This document shows positions 44,620 to 54,550 of a stretch of 64,000 bases of DNA, in pieces. The stretch is taken from the NCBI GenBank assembly GCA_902630885.1, contig CACOWI010000003.1, positions 1 through 64,000 on the forward strand. The letters run 5' to 3'. Origin of the DNA: an uncultured SAR86 cluster bacterium. Lineage in GTDB: Bacteria > Pseudomonadota > Gammaproteobacteria > Magnimaribacterales > D2472. How positions within the stretch are numbered: the first letter of the stretch is position 1; every line of letters begins with the position of its first letter. The notes below the pieces were generated by a model, which saw only the letters and a program-made list of their open reading frames with translations, was not told the origin of the DNA and did no database searches. The translations under genes and the position numbers were made by a program.

Positions 44620-45498
44620 ATGCAAACAAAATACTGGATAGTTTTAACATTCCTTGGTGCAATTTGGGGTAGCGCTTTTATTTTTATTAAAATTGCTGCT
44701 CCAGAATTTGGTGCAATTGGTTTAGTTCAATCAAGACTGATTGTAGCTTCTCTTGTTTTTACTCCTTTACTATTAAGAAAAAAGTATCTAATTTTATTTA
44801 GGTCAGCATGGAAACATTCTTTTCTTTTAGCATTTACTAATAATGCAATTCCATTTGTTTTATTTTCATATGCTAGTTTTGGTGCGGATTCAAATATTTT
44901 GGCAATATTAAATGCAACCACTGCTTTTAATACAATGATTATAGCATTCTTGTGGTTAAACGAATCAGTGACCACAAAACAAGTTTTTGGATTAATTCTA
45001 GGTTTTGTTGGAGTAGTAATCCTTGTAAATCCAGATTCTTCATCAACATCAATCTTCTCTGCCATCTTATGCTTAATTGGTGCGACATGTTACTCATTTT
45101 CTACTGTGTTTATTCAAAAATACTCTTCAGCAACTAATAAATTTGTCTTGGTTGGATGGTCAATCGTATTCAGCGCATTTGTAATGATTCCAATTACTTT
45201 ATTTAATTTGCCATCTGAAATTCCATCATATTCTGCAATACTCTCTGCATTTTGGTTAGGAGGCATATCAACAGGTCTTGCTTTTTTTGGATATGTCTAT
45301 TTAATTGAAAAGATTGGTGCAGTTAAAACATCTACTGTTGCTTATTTTTTACCTGTTTTCGGAATAATTTGGGGGGCAATTTTTTTAAACGAAGTCATAA
45401 CTTTTGGAATTTTATTAGGGTGTATAACAATTTTAATTGGTGTATTCTTTGCAACGTCAAACAATAGAAATATAAAAGGTGAGATACATGCCAATTAA
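44620..45498 (+). CDS. EamA-family (DMT) transporter
   Basis: A 292-residue inner-membrane protein with ten predicted spans in two EamA repeats. IWGSAFIFIKIAAPEFG is the first-repeat signature and PVFGIIWGAIFLNE the second. DMT family members export amino acids, metabolites or drugs; the substrate is unknown. The gene follows the candidate leader RNA and its terminator, and overlaps the rhodanese gene by 11 bases, so the two are probably expressed together. Confidence 0.92.
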   Translation: MQTKYWIVLTFLGAIWGSAFIFIKIAAPEFGAIGLVQSRLIVASLVFTPLLLRKKYLILFRSAWKHSFLLAFTNNAIPFVLFSYASFGADSNILAILNATTAFNTMIIAFLWLNESVTTKQVFGLILGFVGVVILVNPDSSSTSIFSAILCLIGATCYSFSTVFIQKYSSATNKFVLVGWSIVFSAFVMIPITLFNLPSEIPSYSAILSAFWLGGISTGLAFFGYVYLIEKIGAVKTSTVAYFLPVFGIIWGAIFLNEVITFGILLGCITILIGVFFATSNNRNIKGEIHAN

Positions 45499-45874
45499 AA
45501 ATCTTGACATGCTTTTACAAGAAGCTAATAAAAAAATAAAAAGACTTACTTTTGATGAGACTAATGAAATTATTTTGAATAATCACACGGTAATAATTGA
45601 TGTAAGAGAAGAATCAGAAGTTTATAATCTTGGTCTCATTAAAAATGCTATTCACATCCCAAGAGGACTCATAGAATTTAAGCTTGCTCCAAATTCACAA
45701 AACAATCCAGTAGCCATTACAGATGATACAATTTTGCTTGTTTATTGTGCTGGTGGCTATAGATCCGCACTTGCTGCCTTAACACTGCAGTCACTTGGAT
45801 TTAATAAAGTTTATAATATTGGAGGTTTTAAAGAGTGGCTCGAAAACGGAGGAGAGATACAAGCTTCGCCATAA
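45488..45874 (+). CDS. Single-domain rhodanese-like protein
   Basis: A 128-residue sulfurtransferase domain with the active-site loop CAGGYRS (87-93, Cys87) after VIIDVREESE. The start is set at ATG 45488 because GGTGAG precedes it at the right distance; a GTG at 45479 is inside that ribosome-binding site. Rhodaneses carry persulfide sulfur. Coupling to an EamA exporter hints at sulfur or thiol metabolism, but this is only context. Confidence 0.9.
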   Translation: MPIKNLDMLLQEANKKIKRLTFDETNEIILNNHTVIIDVREESEVYNLGLIKNAIHIPRGLIEFKLAPNSQNNPVAITDDTILLVYCAGGYRSALAALTLQSLGFNKVYNIGGFKEWLENGGEIQASP

Positions 45875-45909
45875 TTCTTGTATAATTCTAAAACTTTTAG
45901 GGAGAAGAA

Positions 45910-48348
45910 ATGAAAAAAACTATATTATTATTTGTACTGATTTTTGGTATTCAAAATATTGAATCTCAAGAAATTTCTGTAGAAGAAATTATTGTAACTG
46001 CAACAAAGACTGAAAAAACTCTTCAAGAGGTTCCTGTTGCTGTTTCTGTTGTCACTGCTGATACCATTGAGAAGGCAAACATAAATGACATTCTTGATCT
46101 AAAATCAGTTGTACCATCTTTAGATACTCGTCAAAGAAGCACATCAACACAATCAACTTTTTTTATTAGGGGTTTTGGTAATGGTGACTATAACCAAGGT
46201 ATTGAACCATCTGTTGCTGTCTTTATAGATGGAGTTTATAGATCAAAAATGCAATCCCAAATATCAGATTTACCTTTAATTGAAAGAATAGAAGTTCTTA
46301 GAGGTCCTCAAAGCACATTATTTGGAAAGAATGCGACCGCAGGTGTTATAAATGTAGTAACTAAAAAACCATCATTCGAAAAATCTAGCTTTTTTACAAC
46401 AACAATAGGTAACTATAATTCACAGATAGGTAAAATATATACAACTGGACCGATTAAAGAAACATCTGCATATAGTTTCTATGCAAGTTTTAATAAATCT
46501 GATGGTTTCGCAGAAAATTTGACAACAGGTAACGATTCTAACAACAGAGACAGATTTAATCTAAGGGGTGAGATTTTATTACAACCGTCAGATGATCTCT
46601 CAGTCAGATTAACAGTTGATTATGATGAATATGATGAAACGTGTTGTGCAGTTGGAAGTGCGGCTTATGGAGCAGCAAATTTAATTGTTGCACCCATGGG
46701 TGGAAGAGTTGTTCCTAATGATCCATATACTCAAAAAGTTTTTTATGATTTTGATCCTGACACTTCTGGAGATAATTCAGGTCTTACAGCTCATATCGAA
46801 TATAATTTTAACGATATGGTCCTTGAGAGCATTACATCGTTAAGAAATTCTTACATGACTAATGTTCAAGATGTAGACTTTGATGGCGGTCCTATAGTTA
46901 ATCCAAGTCCAATAACACAAGATCTTGATCAAATAACTCATGAATTTAGACTTTATAACGATGATAATAGTGATTTAAACTGGCTGATCGGTGCTCACTA
47001 CTATAAAGAAGAAATGGATTATGGTGAATCTATATATTATGGACCAGGATTCAGGCCATATATTGGATCATTTCTAGATCCAACTGATCCTGAGGCTGCA
47101 TTTGTTGCAACCGAGGAAGCATTTGGTTTACCAATTGGAACCATATTCCCAGCAGGTGCAGGAACTACGGAAACAGCAACCCAAGAAAATACAAGCACAT
47201 CTATCTTTATGCAGGCTGATTATAATATTACTGATAAGTTAAATATACTTGTTGGTGTTAGTTATCTTGAAGATGAAAAGACAGTTTCATATAGCCAATT
47301 AAATACTGATTTCTTTTCCCAGCTTGATTTTGTTGGTATTGTAGCAGCCAGTTTGATTGGTCAGGGATTACCAGCTGCTGTTGCACAGGCGATTGCATCA
47401 GATCCAGTTCAAAATGAATTACTTGCATTTCAAGCACTTCAACTTCTACCACAATTTGTAAATTTTCCAAATATTGCAAACAATGGAAAAAGTAAAGATG
47501 ACAATGTAGATCATAATATTAAGTTTACATACTCTGTTAATGATCTCGTTTCTATATATGGAGGTGTTTCAACTGGGTTCAAAGCATCAGCATGGAACAT
47601 TTCAAGAGATTCGAGACCAACAGCCAATGAAATTGCTGCATTAGCTGCTGCTGGAACACCAGTAGGAGCAAATACAACAGTTGGTACAAGATATGCAAAT
47701 CCTGAAAAAGCTGAGGTATTAGAGCTTGGAGCAAAGATAGTTTTACCTTCCGGTTATCTAAACATAGCAATATTCGATCAAGAGATTGAGGATTTTCAAA
47801 CAAATACATTTGTAGGAACAGGTTTTGTTCTCGCGAATGCTGGCTCTCAATCAAGTGATGGATATGAATTTGATCTAGTTATGTCACCAACTGAATCTAT
47901 TGACCTAGCTATTAGCGGTTTATTTATGGATCCAATATATGATTCATATGTTGGAGCTGCTGCTGGTGATTTAACTGGAACGGTTCCATCAAATATTCCA
48001 GAAGACACTATATCTTCAACATTAACATACAATTTTAATCTAAATAATTGGGATTCATTCTTAAGAATTTCTCATCTATATTCTAGCGAGGCATTTTTAT
48101 TGGAAAATCCAACTCATCAGGCAATCTTAGAGTCAAGAGGAAATGGTTTTAGAAAACAAGATACACTTAACTTTACCTTAGGATTCAAAAAAGACAATAT
48201 ATCATTAAGCTTATGGGGTAAAAACATTAATGATGATGAATACTTAACTTCTGCTTTTGTTGCTGTTGCTGATTTATCTGAAACGACCTTTTTTGCATAT
48301 CCTAATAGCTTTAAGACTTATGGAATAACATTAAATTACTCATTCTAA
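45910..48348 (+). CDS. TonB-dependent outer-membrane receptor
   Basis: An 812-residue receptor with a signal peptide (about 1-20), TonB box/plug start EEIIVTATKTEKTLQEVP, plug motifs FIRGFGNGDYNQGIEPSV (shortened here) and IEVLRGPQSTLFGKNATAG, and a barrel ending in LNYSF. It has no N-terminal signalling extension. The plug resembles the large pesticin/FyuA-like class common in SAR86 and sphingomonads that take up complex carbon compounds; the ligand is unknown. GGGAGAAG precedes the ATG, and a TATAAT is at 45881-45886. A terminator follows at 48370. Confidence 0.95.
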   Translation: MKKTILLFVLIFGIQNIESQEISVEEIIVTATKTEKTLQEVPVAVSVVTADTIEKANINDILDLKSVVPSLDTRQRSTSTQSTFFIRGFGNGDYNQGIEPSVAVFIDGVYRSKMQSQISDLPLIERIEVLRGPQSTLFGKNATAGVINVVTKKPSFEKSSFFTTTIGNYNSQIGKIYTTGPIKETSAYSFYASFNKSDGFAENLTTGNDSNNRDRFNLRGEILLQPSDDLSVRLTVDYDEYDETCCAVGSAAYGAANLIVAPMGGRVVPNDPYTQKVFYDFDPDTSGDNSGLTAHIEYNFNDMVLESITSLRNSYMTNVQDVDFDGGPIVNPSPITQDLDQITHEFRLYNDDNSDLNWLIGAHYYKEEMDYGESIYYGPGFRPYIGSFLDPTDPEAAFVATEEAFGLPIGTIFPAGAGTTETATQENTSTSIFMQADYNITDKLNILVGVSYLEDEKTVSYSQLNTDFFSQLDFVGIVAASLIGQGLPAAVAQAIASDPVQNELLAFQALQLLPQFVNFPNIANNGKSKDDNVDHNIKFTYSVNDLVSIYGGVSTGFKASAWNISRDSRPTANEIAALAAAGTPVGANTTVGTRYANPEKAEVLELGAKIVLPSGYLNIAIFDQEIEDFQTNTFVGTGFVLANAGSQSSDGYEFDLVMSPTESIDLAISGLFMDPIYDSYVGAAAGDLTGTVPSNIPEDTISSTLTYNFNLNNWDSFLRISHLYSSEAFLLENPTHQAILESRGNGFRKQDTLNFTLGFKKDNISLSLWGKNINDDEYLTSAFVAVADLSETTFFAYPNSFKTYGITLNYSF

Positions 48349-48369
48349 AGTATTACCAATAGATAATTA

Positions 48370-48395
48370 AAGGAGTTCATTTGAACTCCTTTTTT
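48370..48395 (+). terminator. Rho-independent terminator after the second TonB receptor
   Basis: AAGGAGTTC pairs with GAACTCCTT (9-bp stem, loop ATTT) and is followed by a T run. It separates the receptor from the tRNA-Arg gene encoded on the other strand nine bases later. Confidence 0.9.
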
Positions 48396-48403
48396 ATATC
48401 TGA

Positions 48404-48480
48404 TGGCGCGCCCGGGAAGATTCGAACTCCCGACCCCTTGGTTCGAAGCCAAGTACTCTGTCCAACTGAGCTACAGGCGC
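48404..48480 (-). tRNA. tRNA-Arg (anticodon TCG)
   Basis: A 77-nt tRNA with acceptor stem GCGCCTG/CGGGCGC (one G-T pair), discriminator G and an encoded CCA. The anticodon loop CTTCGAA between CTTGG and CCAAG gives TCG, which reads CGA. The T-arm GGGAGTTCGAATCTTCC is standard. Confidence 0.97.
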
Positions 48481-48539
48481 AAAGATGAATATAGAGTAAT
48501 TCAATCTATATAAAGTATCAAAATTATTTTAGATAATTA

Positions 48540-48568
48540 TTGTAAGAAAATGATGCAAAACTTATAAT
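48540..48568 (+). promoter_or_regulatory. Promoter of the DUF3604 gene
   Basis: TTGTAA (48540-48545) and TATAAT (48563-48568) are 17 bp apart. Transcription would start near 48575, giving a leader of about 20 nt that carries GGGGGA, a strong ribosome-binding site, five bases before the ATG at 48596. Confidence 0.65.
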
Positions 48569-48595
48569 CAATTAATCATTACTTTGGGGGAATTA

Positions 48596-50746
48596 ATGAA
48601 ATATCTTAAGAATGCTTTGCTCACATTTATTGGGCTATATCTTCTAACTTTAGGATTGGTTTACGTTGATGTATATGACAGCAGACCGATAATAAGTATA
48701 TTTAAAAATATACAATCTGACTCAGCTCTTGAGATAGTAGATTTCACTGCAGATAAAAAAAATACATCCTCTAAACCTATACCAAAACCCAATAAAGATA
48801 GAAATCCTTATTATGGTGACTTACACGTTCATACAAAATATTCTTTTGATGCTTATGTTTTTGGAGTCACTGCATCGCCTGATGATGCTTATAGATATGC
48901 AAAAGGTGAAGGTGTAAAACATCCTCTTGGTTACGAAATGAAGCTTAGAGAACCCTTAGATTTTTATGCAGTAACAGATCATGGTTTTTATATGGGGATG
49001 ATACAAGCATATGCAGATACGACAACAGACATTTCTCAAAACGACTTCGCAGTACCTTTTCATAATTTAAATAGATTAGATAATTTAACTGTAGAATCTG
49101 CAGGTGAAAGATCAAATATTTTTAGCTCTGTACTAGGAGCAACAATTATTCAACCATACCCAGATTGGCATCCAAAATTACTTAAAGCATATTTAACAAG
49201 AAATACTCAAAGTGCACTTGAATCATTTGATTATGATATTCACAAGTCTGCTTGGGCTGATGTTGCAAGATCTGCAAATGAGCACAATGATCCTGGTCAT
49301 TTTACTACTTTTATTGGATATGAATTTACAACCTCAACTGATATAGAGGGTGGAAATTTGCATAGAAATGTTATTTTTAATTCATCAAAAGCATCTATCA
49401 GGCCTTGGACAAGAATTGATTCAACTAATCCAGAGGATTTATGGACTTGGCAAGATAGATTGAGAGAAAAGGGTATCGATACAATTGCTATGCCGCATAA
49501 CTCAAATGGTTCAAATGGTCAGATGTTTGAAATGGAGACATTCAAAGGTAATGCTTTTAATGATGAGTATGCGAAAAAAAGGATGAGAAACGAGCCACTG
49601 GTAGAGATTACTCAAGTTAAAGGAACTTCAGATACACATCCACTCCTATCACCTGATGATGAATGGGCTGATTTTGAAATAATGGATGTTAGAGTTGGAA
49701 GTAGACCACCAACTTACAGTAAGCCATCTGGATCTTACGTTAGAGAGGCATATCTAAATGGATTAACTCTTGAATTTACCAGACAAGGCAATCCATACAA
49801 ATTTGGTTTAATTGGATCATCAGATACACATGTTGTAGCAGCATCTCTTGATGAATCAAATTTCTGGTCAAAGGTTGGTCTTCTTGATGGCGATCCTGAA
49901 AATAGAGGTTCAGTTCCATTAAAAGAAGAAAATGTTGAAAGACTAGATGAATACATGAGAGCATTTAACCAACCAATAAGCACAGTTAATTTGGAGCAAG
50001 GAGAGTACGCAAACACTGGCTTTACTCAATGGGGCGCTTCTGGTCTTGCTGTAGCTTGGGCTGAAGAAAATACAAGAGAATCTATCTTTAATGCTTTTAG
50101 AAGAAAAGAAACTTTTGCAACAACTGGTACGAGAATTGCTGTAAGATTTTTTGGAGGATATGATCTTTCCTCTATTGATCTTGATTCAGAGTCTCTTGTG
50201 AGTGAAGCATATCAAAAGGGTGTAACAATGGGATCTGATCTTTTACATGATGAGAAGAAAAATCCAGAGTTTTTGGTATGGGCTCAGAGGGATAAAAATG
50301 GAGCTCCACTTCAGAGAATCCAAATTATAAAGGGGTGGATTGATAACAATAGTGGTAGACCAAAAGAAAAAGTTTTTGATGTAGCTTGTTCAGATGGCTT
50401 GCAACCTGATCCAGTAACTAATAGATGTCCTGATAATGGCGCACGTGTAAATATTGAAGATTGCTCAATTAGTGCAAATGTTGGTTCATCTGAATTAAAA
50501 ACTGTTTGGAAAGACCCAGAGTTTGTGCCAGCTGATAAGACTTTTTATTATGTTCGTGTACTCGAAAATCCAACTTGCAGATGGAGTACATGGGATGCAA
50601 TAAAAGCAGGATATAAGCCTCGCGAAGGTCTTCATGAAACAATTCAGGAAAGGGCTTGGTCTTCTCCAATTTGGTATATTCCAGAACAGTCTGATGTTGA
50701 TGTTATTCCTCTTGGAGGAACAATTCGACTAAGAAATACTAATTAG
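48596..50746 (+). CDS. DUF3604-domain protein, membrane-anchored
   Basis: A 716-residue protein. Start chosen at ATG 48596 after the GGGGGA site; an upstream GTG at 48584 would overlap that site. An N-terminal hydrophobic segment (about 7-25) anchors or exports it. The remainder is the DUF3604 domain: GDLHVHTKYSFDA with His77 and His79 resembles the metal-binding start of PHP phosphoesterases, and FGLIGSSDTHV is a later metal motif. The family is abundant in marine bacteria, but its reaction is not known. A periplasmic metal-dependent hydrolase is likely. Confidence 0.88.
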   Translation: MKYLKNALLTFIGLYLLTLGLVYVDVYDSRPIISIFKNIQSDSALEIVDFTADKKNTSSKPIPKPNKDRNPYYGDLHVHTKYSFDAYVFGVTASPDDAYRYAKGEGVKHPLGYEMKLREPLDFYAVTDHGFYMGMIQAYADTTTDISQNDFAVPFHNLNRLDNLTVESAGERSNIFSSVLGATIIQPYPDWHPKLLKAYLTRNTQSALESFDYDIHKSAWADVARSANEHNDPGHFTTFIGYEFTTSTDIEGGNLHRNVIFNSSKASIRPWTRIDSTNPEDLWTWQDRLREKGIDTIAMPHNSNGSNGQMFEMETFKGNAFNDEYAKKRMRNEPLVEITQVKGTSDTHPLLSPDDEWADFEIMDVRVGSRPPTYSKPSGSYVREAYLNGLTLEFTRQGNPYKFGLIGSSDTHVVAASLDESNFWSKVGLLDGDPENRGSVPLKEENVERLDEYMRAFNQPISTVNLEQGEYANTGFTQWGASGLAVAWAEENTRESIFNAFRRKETFATTGTRIAVRFFGGYDLSSIDLDSESLVSEAYQKGVTMGSDLLHDEKKNPEFLVWAQRDKNGAPLQRIQIIKGWIDNNSGRPKEKVFDVACSDGLQPDPVTNRCPDNGARVNIEDCSISANVGSSELKTVWKDPEFVPADKTFYYVRVLENPTCRWSTWDAIKAGYKPREGLHETIQERAWSSPIWYIPEQSDVDVIPLGGTIRLRNTN

Positions 50747-50766
50747 AAATAACTAATTAATTAAAA

Positions 50767-51561
50767 TTGAAGTATAAAATTTTTATTTTTTTTATTATTG
50801 GACTTATCCTTTATCTTATTGATATAGGGTTGAATTATAATGATGATAAAGAAATATACATTAGTGATCAAGAAATTATTAGTCTAGTTAGTGCATGGAA
50901 ATCACAAGTCGGAAGAAATCCTAATGATGATGAAATAACACGTATTATTAATAATCTGGTTGAAGAAGAAATTTTATATAGAGAAGCTCTAAAATTAGGT
51001 TTGGACAGAGAAGATCGAATAATTAAAAGGAGACTAGCTCAAAAAATATCTTTTTTAAAACAGGAGTCAATTCCAAATGCTCCATCAAATGATGATCTTA
51101 TAGAATATTTTAAAAAAAATAGTGATAAATATTTTATTGATTCAACTTATACCTTTAGACATTATTTTTATTCATCAGAGAATAGTTCTAAAGAGAGATC
51201 AGCAAAAGCTTACACAGATTTGATTAATGGTGTTTCTATTAATTCTGACCCTTTTTTCTTGGGAAAAAATTTTGTTGACGCAACTATAAGAAAAATTGAA
51301 AATGAATTTGGTAAAGATTTTAGTTTAAATTTTTTAAATATTGAGCTTAATAAATGGATTGGTCCAATAGAATCTGCATTCGGTCACCACATCATATATG
51401 TAACAAATCATAGAGAGGGATATCTACCTGACATTACCAATGTTATAAAACAAGTCGAAGTTGATTTTTTACAGTCAAAAAGAGATGAAGCGATTGAAAA
51501 TTATCTAAATGAAATTAGATCTGAATATAAAATATATATAAATCCAGATTTACAAATTTAA
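50767..51561 (+). CDS. Parvulin-type peptidyl-prolyl isomerase-like protein (TTG start)
   Basis: A 264-residue protein with one N-terminal membrane span (about 4-22), a SurA/PpiD-like helical region (about 35-95, VEEEILYREALKLGL) and a PpiC-like domain (about 125-225) ending GPIESAFGHHIIYVTNHREG. The catalytic-site His/Cys pattern is incomplete, so activity is uncertain. Translation must start at TTG 50767; the frame has no better start. It overlaps the HupE-like gene by one base and may help fold its large extracytoplasmic domain or the DUF3604 protein. Confidence 0.78.
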   Translation: MKYKIFIFFIIGLILYLIDIGLNYNDDKEIYISDQEIISLVSAWKSQVGRNPNDDEITRIINNLVEEEILYREALKLGLDREDRIIKRRLAQKISFLKQESIPNAPSNDDLIEYFKKNSDKYFIDSTYTFRHYFYSSENSSKERSAKAYTDLINGVSINSDPFFLGKNFVDATIRKIENEFGKDFSLNFLNIELNKWIGPIESAFGHHIIYVTNHREGYLPDITNVIKQVEVDFLQSKRDEAIENYLNEIRSEYKIYINPDLQI

Positions 51562-52511
51562 TGAAAAGACTCTTATTTGCTTTTTTTTTAATAAGTTCAT
51601 TGGATATTTATTCGCACGAATTTAATCCAGCTCATCTTGTAGTTCAAGAATTAAATGACGATCTTTTATATGAAGCTACTTGGATGTATCCATACAAGAA
51701 TATTGGCAAGAGGGCTGAAGTAGTTTTTCCTGATGAATGTTTGACAGAATCAGTTGACATTTATTATCAAGGAAAATATATAAATGAGAAAATATCTCTA
51801 GAATGCACCTTAACTTTAAAGGGAAAGTCTATAGAAATCATAAATCTCAGTGTTTTAACAGATGCGCTCATAACAATAAATTTTAATGATGATGATATAT
51901 ATGAAGGCTTAGTAAATGTTCAAAATAATATTCTTCAAATTCCCTTAGAGAGTAATTATTATCCTTCTTCTTATTTAAAACTTGGTTTTTCTCATTTATT
52001 TGACGGATTAGATCACATTTTATTTATATTTGGTTTGCTTTTTTGTATATCTGGATTAATCAATATTATTAAGACTATAACAGCTTTCACAATAGCTCAC
52101 AGCATCACGCTTGGTTTAACAGTCTTTGGGTTGATATCTCTACCTCAAGGCACTATTGAAGCTTTAATTGCACTTACTATAGTTTACTTGGCATCAGAAA
52201 TTAATCGTAATAAAGGATCTTTAAAGACACCTTGGTTGATGGCATTTGGTTTTGGCTTACTTCACGGACTTGGATTCGCAGGTGCTCTAATGGATATTGG
52301 AATAGCTAACGATAAAATGCTTTTATCATTATTCTTTTTTAATGTCGGCATTGAAATAGCACAAATAGCTTTGATTCCATTACCCTTAATGATTATATTC
52401 ATATCTAAGAAGTTTAATTACTTTGAAATAACAAAAATTTTAATAAGTTTATGTATTGGCGGAATGGGTTTCTATTGGTTTATAGATCGTGTAATTGGTA
52501 TTATTCTCTAA
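51561..52511 (+). CDS. HupE/UreJ-family membrane protein
   Basis: A 316-residue protein. A signal peptide (about 1-18) is followed by an extracytoplasmic domain of about 120 residues and then six to seven spans with the family motifs GFSHLFDGLDHILF, TAFTIAHSITL, FGLLHGLGFAGAL and FNVGIEIAQ. HupE proteins are nickel or cobalt permeases; this His-rich HupE/UreJ_2 subgroup is less studied. No hydrogenase or urease lies in the window, so a metal-transport role is inferred from the family alone. Confidence 0.88.
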   Translation: MKRLLFAFFLISSLDIYSHEFNPAHLVVQELNDDLLYEATWMYPYKNIGKRAEVVFPDECLTESVDIYYQGKYINEKISLECTLTLKGKSIEIINLSVLTDALITINFNDDDIYEGLVNVQNNILQIPLESNYYPSSYLKLGFSHLFDGLDHILFIFGLLFCISGLINIIKTITAFTIAHSITLGLTVFGLISLPQGTIEALIALTIVYLASEINRNKGSLKTPWLMAFGFGLLHGLGFAGALMDIGIANDKMLLSLFFFNVGIEIAQIALIPLPLMIIFISKKFNYFEITKILISLCIGGMGFYWFIDRVIGIIL

Positions 52512-52529
52512 TTAAATATTGATATACAT

Positions 52530-53726
52530 ATGTTTTTCTCTAATAAAAATATACTTATTGGTGTAACTGGTGGCATTGCTGCTTATAAGTCAGCTGAAAT
52601 AATTCGTCTTTTTAAGAAAGAGGGTGCTGATGTAAGAGTTGTTATGACTGAATCAGCTAAAGAGTTCATAACGCCTTTGACCTTACAAGCAGTCTCAGGA
52701 AATGCTATTCATGATTCTTTGCTTGATATAAAAGCTGAGGCCGCTATGGGTCATATAGAGCTCGCCAAATGGGCTGACATAATTCTTATTTCTCCATGCA
52801 CAGCTGAAACAATTGCAAAGATAACGCACGGAAGAGCCGATGATCTAATTGGAGCTATATTATTAGCATCAAAAGCAGATAAATATATTGCTCCTGCGAT
52901 GAATATAAATATGTGGTCAGATAGCAGCACACAAGAGAATTACAATACATTGTTAAAAAGAGACATATCTTTTATCGGCCCAGCTTCTGGTGAACAAGCT
53001 TGTGGTGATGTAGGACCTGGAAGAATGGAAGAACCAAATAATATAATTGAATTTATTAGAAAATCATTTAAAACCGGACCCTTGTCAGAAAAAAAAATAA
53101 CAATAACCGCAGGACCAACCAGAGAACAGATAGATCCTGTAAGATTTATTTCAAATAATAGTTCAGGAAAAATGGGATATGCAATGGCAGATGCAGCAAT
53201 TGAAGCAGGAGCAATTGTAAATTTAATAAGCGGACCCGTATCAATAAAACCCAATAAGCATGTAAATTTAATTAATGTTAATTCTGCTGAAGAAATGCTT
53301 AATAAAGTTATTGATAGTATGAGTGATTCAGATATTTTTATTGGATGTGCTGCTGTTTCAGATTTTAAACCGTCAGATTATTCAGATATAAAAATCAAAA
53401 AGGAAGACATGGATGATATTGATATTCATCTTGAAAAAAATGAAGATATTTTGACGTATGTTGCCTCAGAATTTACATCATCTTATGTTGTGGGCTTTGC
53501 TGCAGAAACTTCAGATGTAAAATCTAATGCTATAAGAAAATTAAAATCAAAGGATTTGGATATGATAATTTCAAATGATGTATCAGATAAATCAATTGGC
53601 TTTGATGTTGATGATAATGAGGTAAATGTTATTACGAATAAAGAAACAATTTTTCTAAAGAAGGACAAAAAGATTAGAATAGCAAGAGAGATTCTAAAAA
53701 TAATATCTTTAAATATTCAAGTTTAA
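52530..53726 (+). CDS. coaBC: Bifunctional phosphopantothenoylcysteine synthetase/decarboxylase
   Basis: A 398-residue flavoprotein that carries out two steps of coenzyme A synthesis. The CoaC half shows His75, the PAMN motif with Asn125 and the lid Cys158 (GEQACGD), all at the E. coli numbers. The CoaB half begins ITAGPTREQIDPVR with Asn210 and has a Lys cluster (288-291) where E. coli uses Lys289. It heads the coaBC-panB-panC-panD run. Confidence 0.97.
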   Translation: MFFSNKNILIGVTGGIAAYKSAEIIRLFKKEGADVRVVMTESAKEFITPLTLQAVSGNAIHDSLLDIKAEAAMGHIELAKWADIILISPCTAETIAKITHGRADDLIGAILLASKADKYIAPAMNINMWSDSSTQENYNTLLKRDISFIGPASGEQACGDVGPGRMEEPNNIIEFIRKSFKTGPLSEKKITITAGPTREQIDPVRFISNNSSGKMGYAMADAAIEAGAIVNLISGPVSIKPNKHVNLINVNSAEEMLNKVIDSMSDSDIFIGCAAVSDFKPSDYSDIKIKKEDMDDIDIHLEKNEDILTYVASEFTSSYVVGFAAETSDVKSNAIRKLKSKDLDMIISNDVSDKSIGFDVDDNEVNVITNKETIFLKKDKKIRIAREILKIISLNIQV

Positions 53727-53728
53727 TT

Positions 53729-54544
53729 ATGTCAACTAAATCAGAAAAAAAACTTATCACTTTGAGCACTATAAATAAACTTAAAAAAGAGGGTGAAAAA
53801 TTTACATGCTTAACTGCTTATGAATCAACAATGGCATCTGTTATTAGTAAATCAGGAGTTGATATTATATTAGTTGGCGATAGCTTAGGAATGGTAATAC
53901 AAGGGCATGATAGTACTCTTCCAGTGACAATGGATCAATTAATATATCATCTTGAGTGCGTTGTTAGGGGAAATAATGGCTCACATATAATGGCTGACAT
54001 GCCCTTTATGAGCTATGCAACAGATGATCTTGGATTAGAAAATGCGAAGAGACTAATGCAAGCTGGTGCTAATTCAGTGAAAATAGAAGGTGGTGAATGG
54101 ATTTCTAAGATGGCACAAGCTCTTTCAGATAGAGGAATACCAGTATGTGCTCATATGGGACTTACCCCACAAACAATTAATAGATTAGGTGGTCATAATG
54201 TTCAAGGCAGAGATCCATCTCAAAAAGAAAAAATAATCAATGAAGCAATTTCACTTGAAAAAGCAGGCGCCGCTATGTTGTTGCTTGAATGTGTGCCTGA
54301 AGATTTAGCTAAGGAAGTAACTAATGAATTAAAAATTCCAGTAATCGGTATAGGAGCTGGTGTTCATACTGATGGTCAAATTATGGTTGTTCATGACATG
54401 CTAGGAATATCATGTTTAGAAAATCCTCCTAAATTTGTAAAAAACTTTATGGAAGAGTCGTCATCGATTGAGCTTGCTATTGTAAACTTCGTAAAAGATG
54501 TCAAAGATCTTAAATTTCCATCAGAAGAACATACCTTTAAATAA
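53729..54544 (+). CDS. panB: Ketopantoate hydroxymethyltransferase
   Basis: A 271-residue TIM-barrel enzyme that adds a hydroxymethyl group from methylene-THF to 2-oxoisovalerate. Metal and catalytic residues are visible: Asp51 (LVGDSLGM), Asp90 (MADMPFMSY), Lys118/Glu120 (VKIEGG) and Glu187 (LLLECVP). It starts two bases after the coaBC stop codon. The next pathway step (panE or ilvC) is not in the window. Confidence 0.97.
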   Translation: MSTKSEKKLITLSTINKLKKEGEKFTCLTAYESTMASVISKSGVDIILVGDSLGMVIQGHDSTLPVTMDQLIYHLECVVRGNNGSHIMADMPFMSYATDDLGLENAKRLMQAGANSVKIEGGEWISKMAQALSDRGIPVCAHMGLTPQTINRLGGHNVQGRDPSQKEKIINEAISLEKAGAAMLLLECVPEDLAKEVTNELKIPVIGIGAGVHTDGQIMVVHDMLGISCLENPPKFVKNFMEESSSIELAIVNFVKDVKDLKFPSEEHTFK

Positions 54545-54550
54545 GAAATA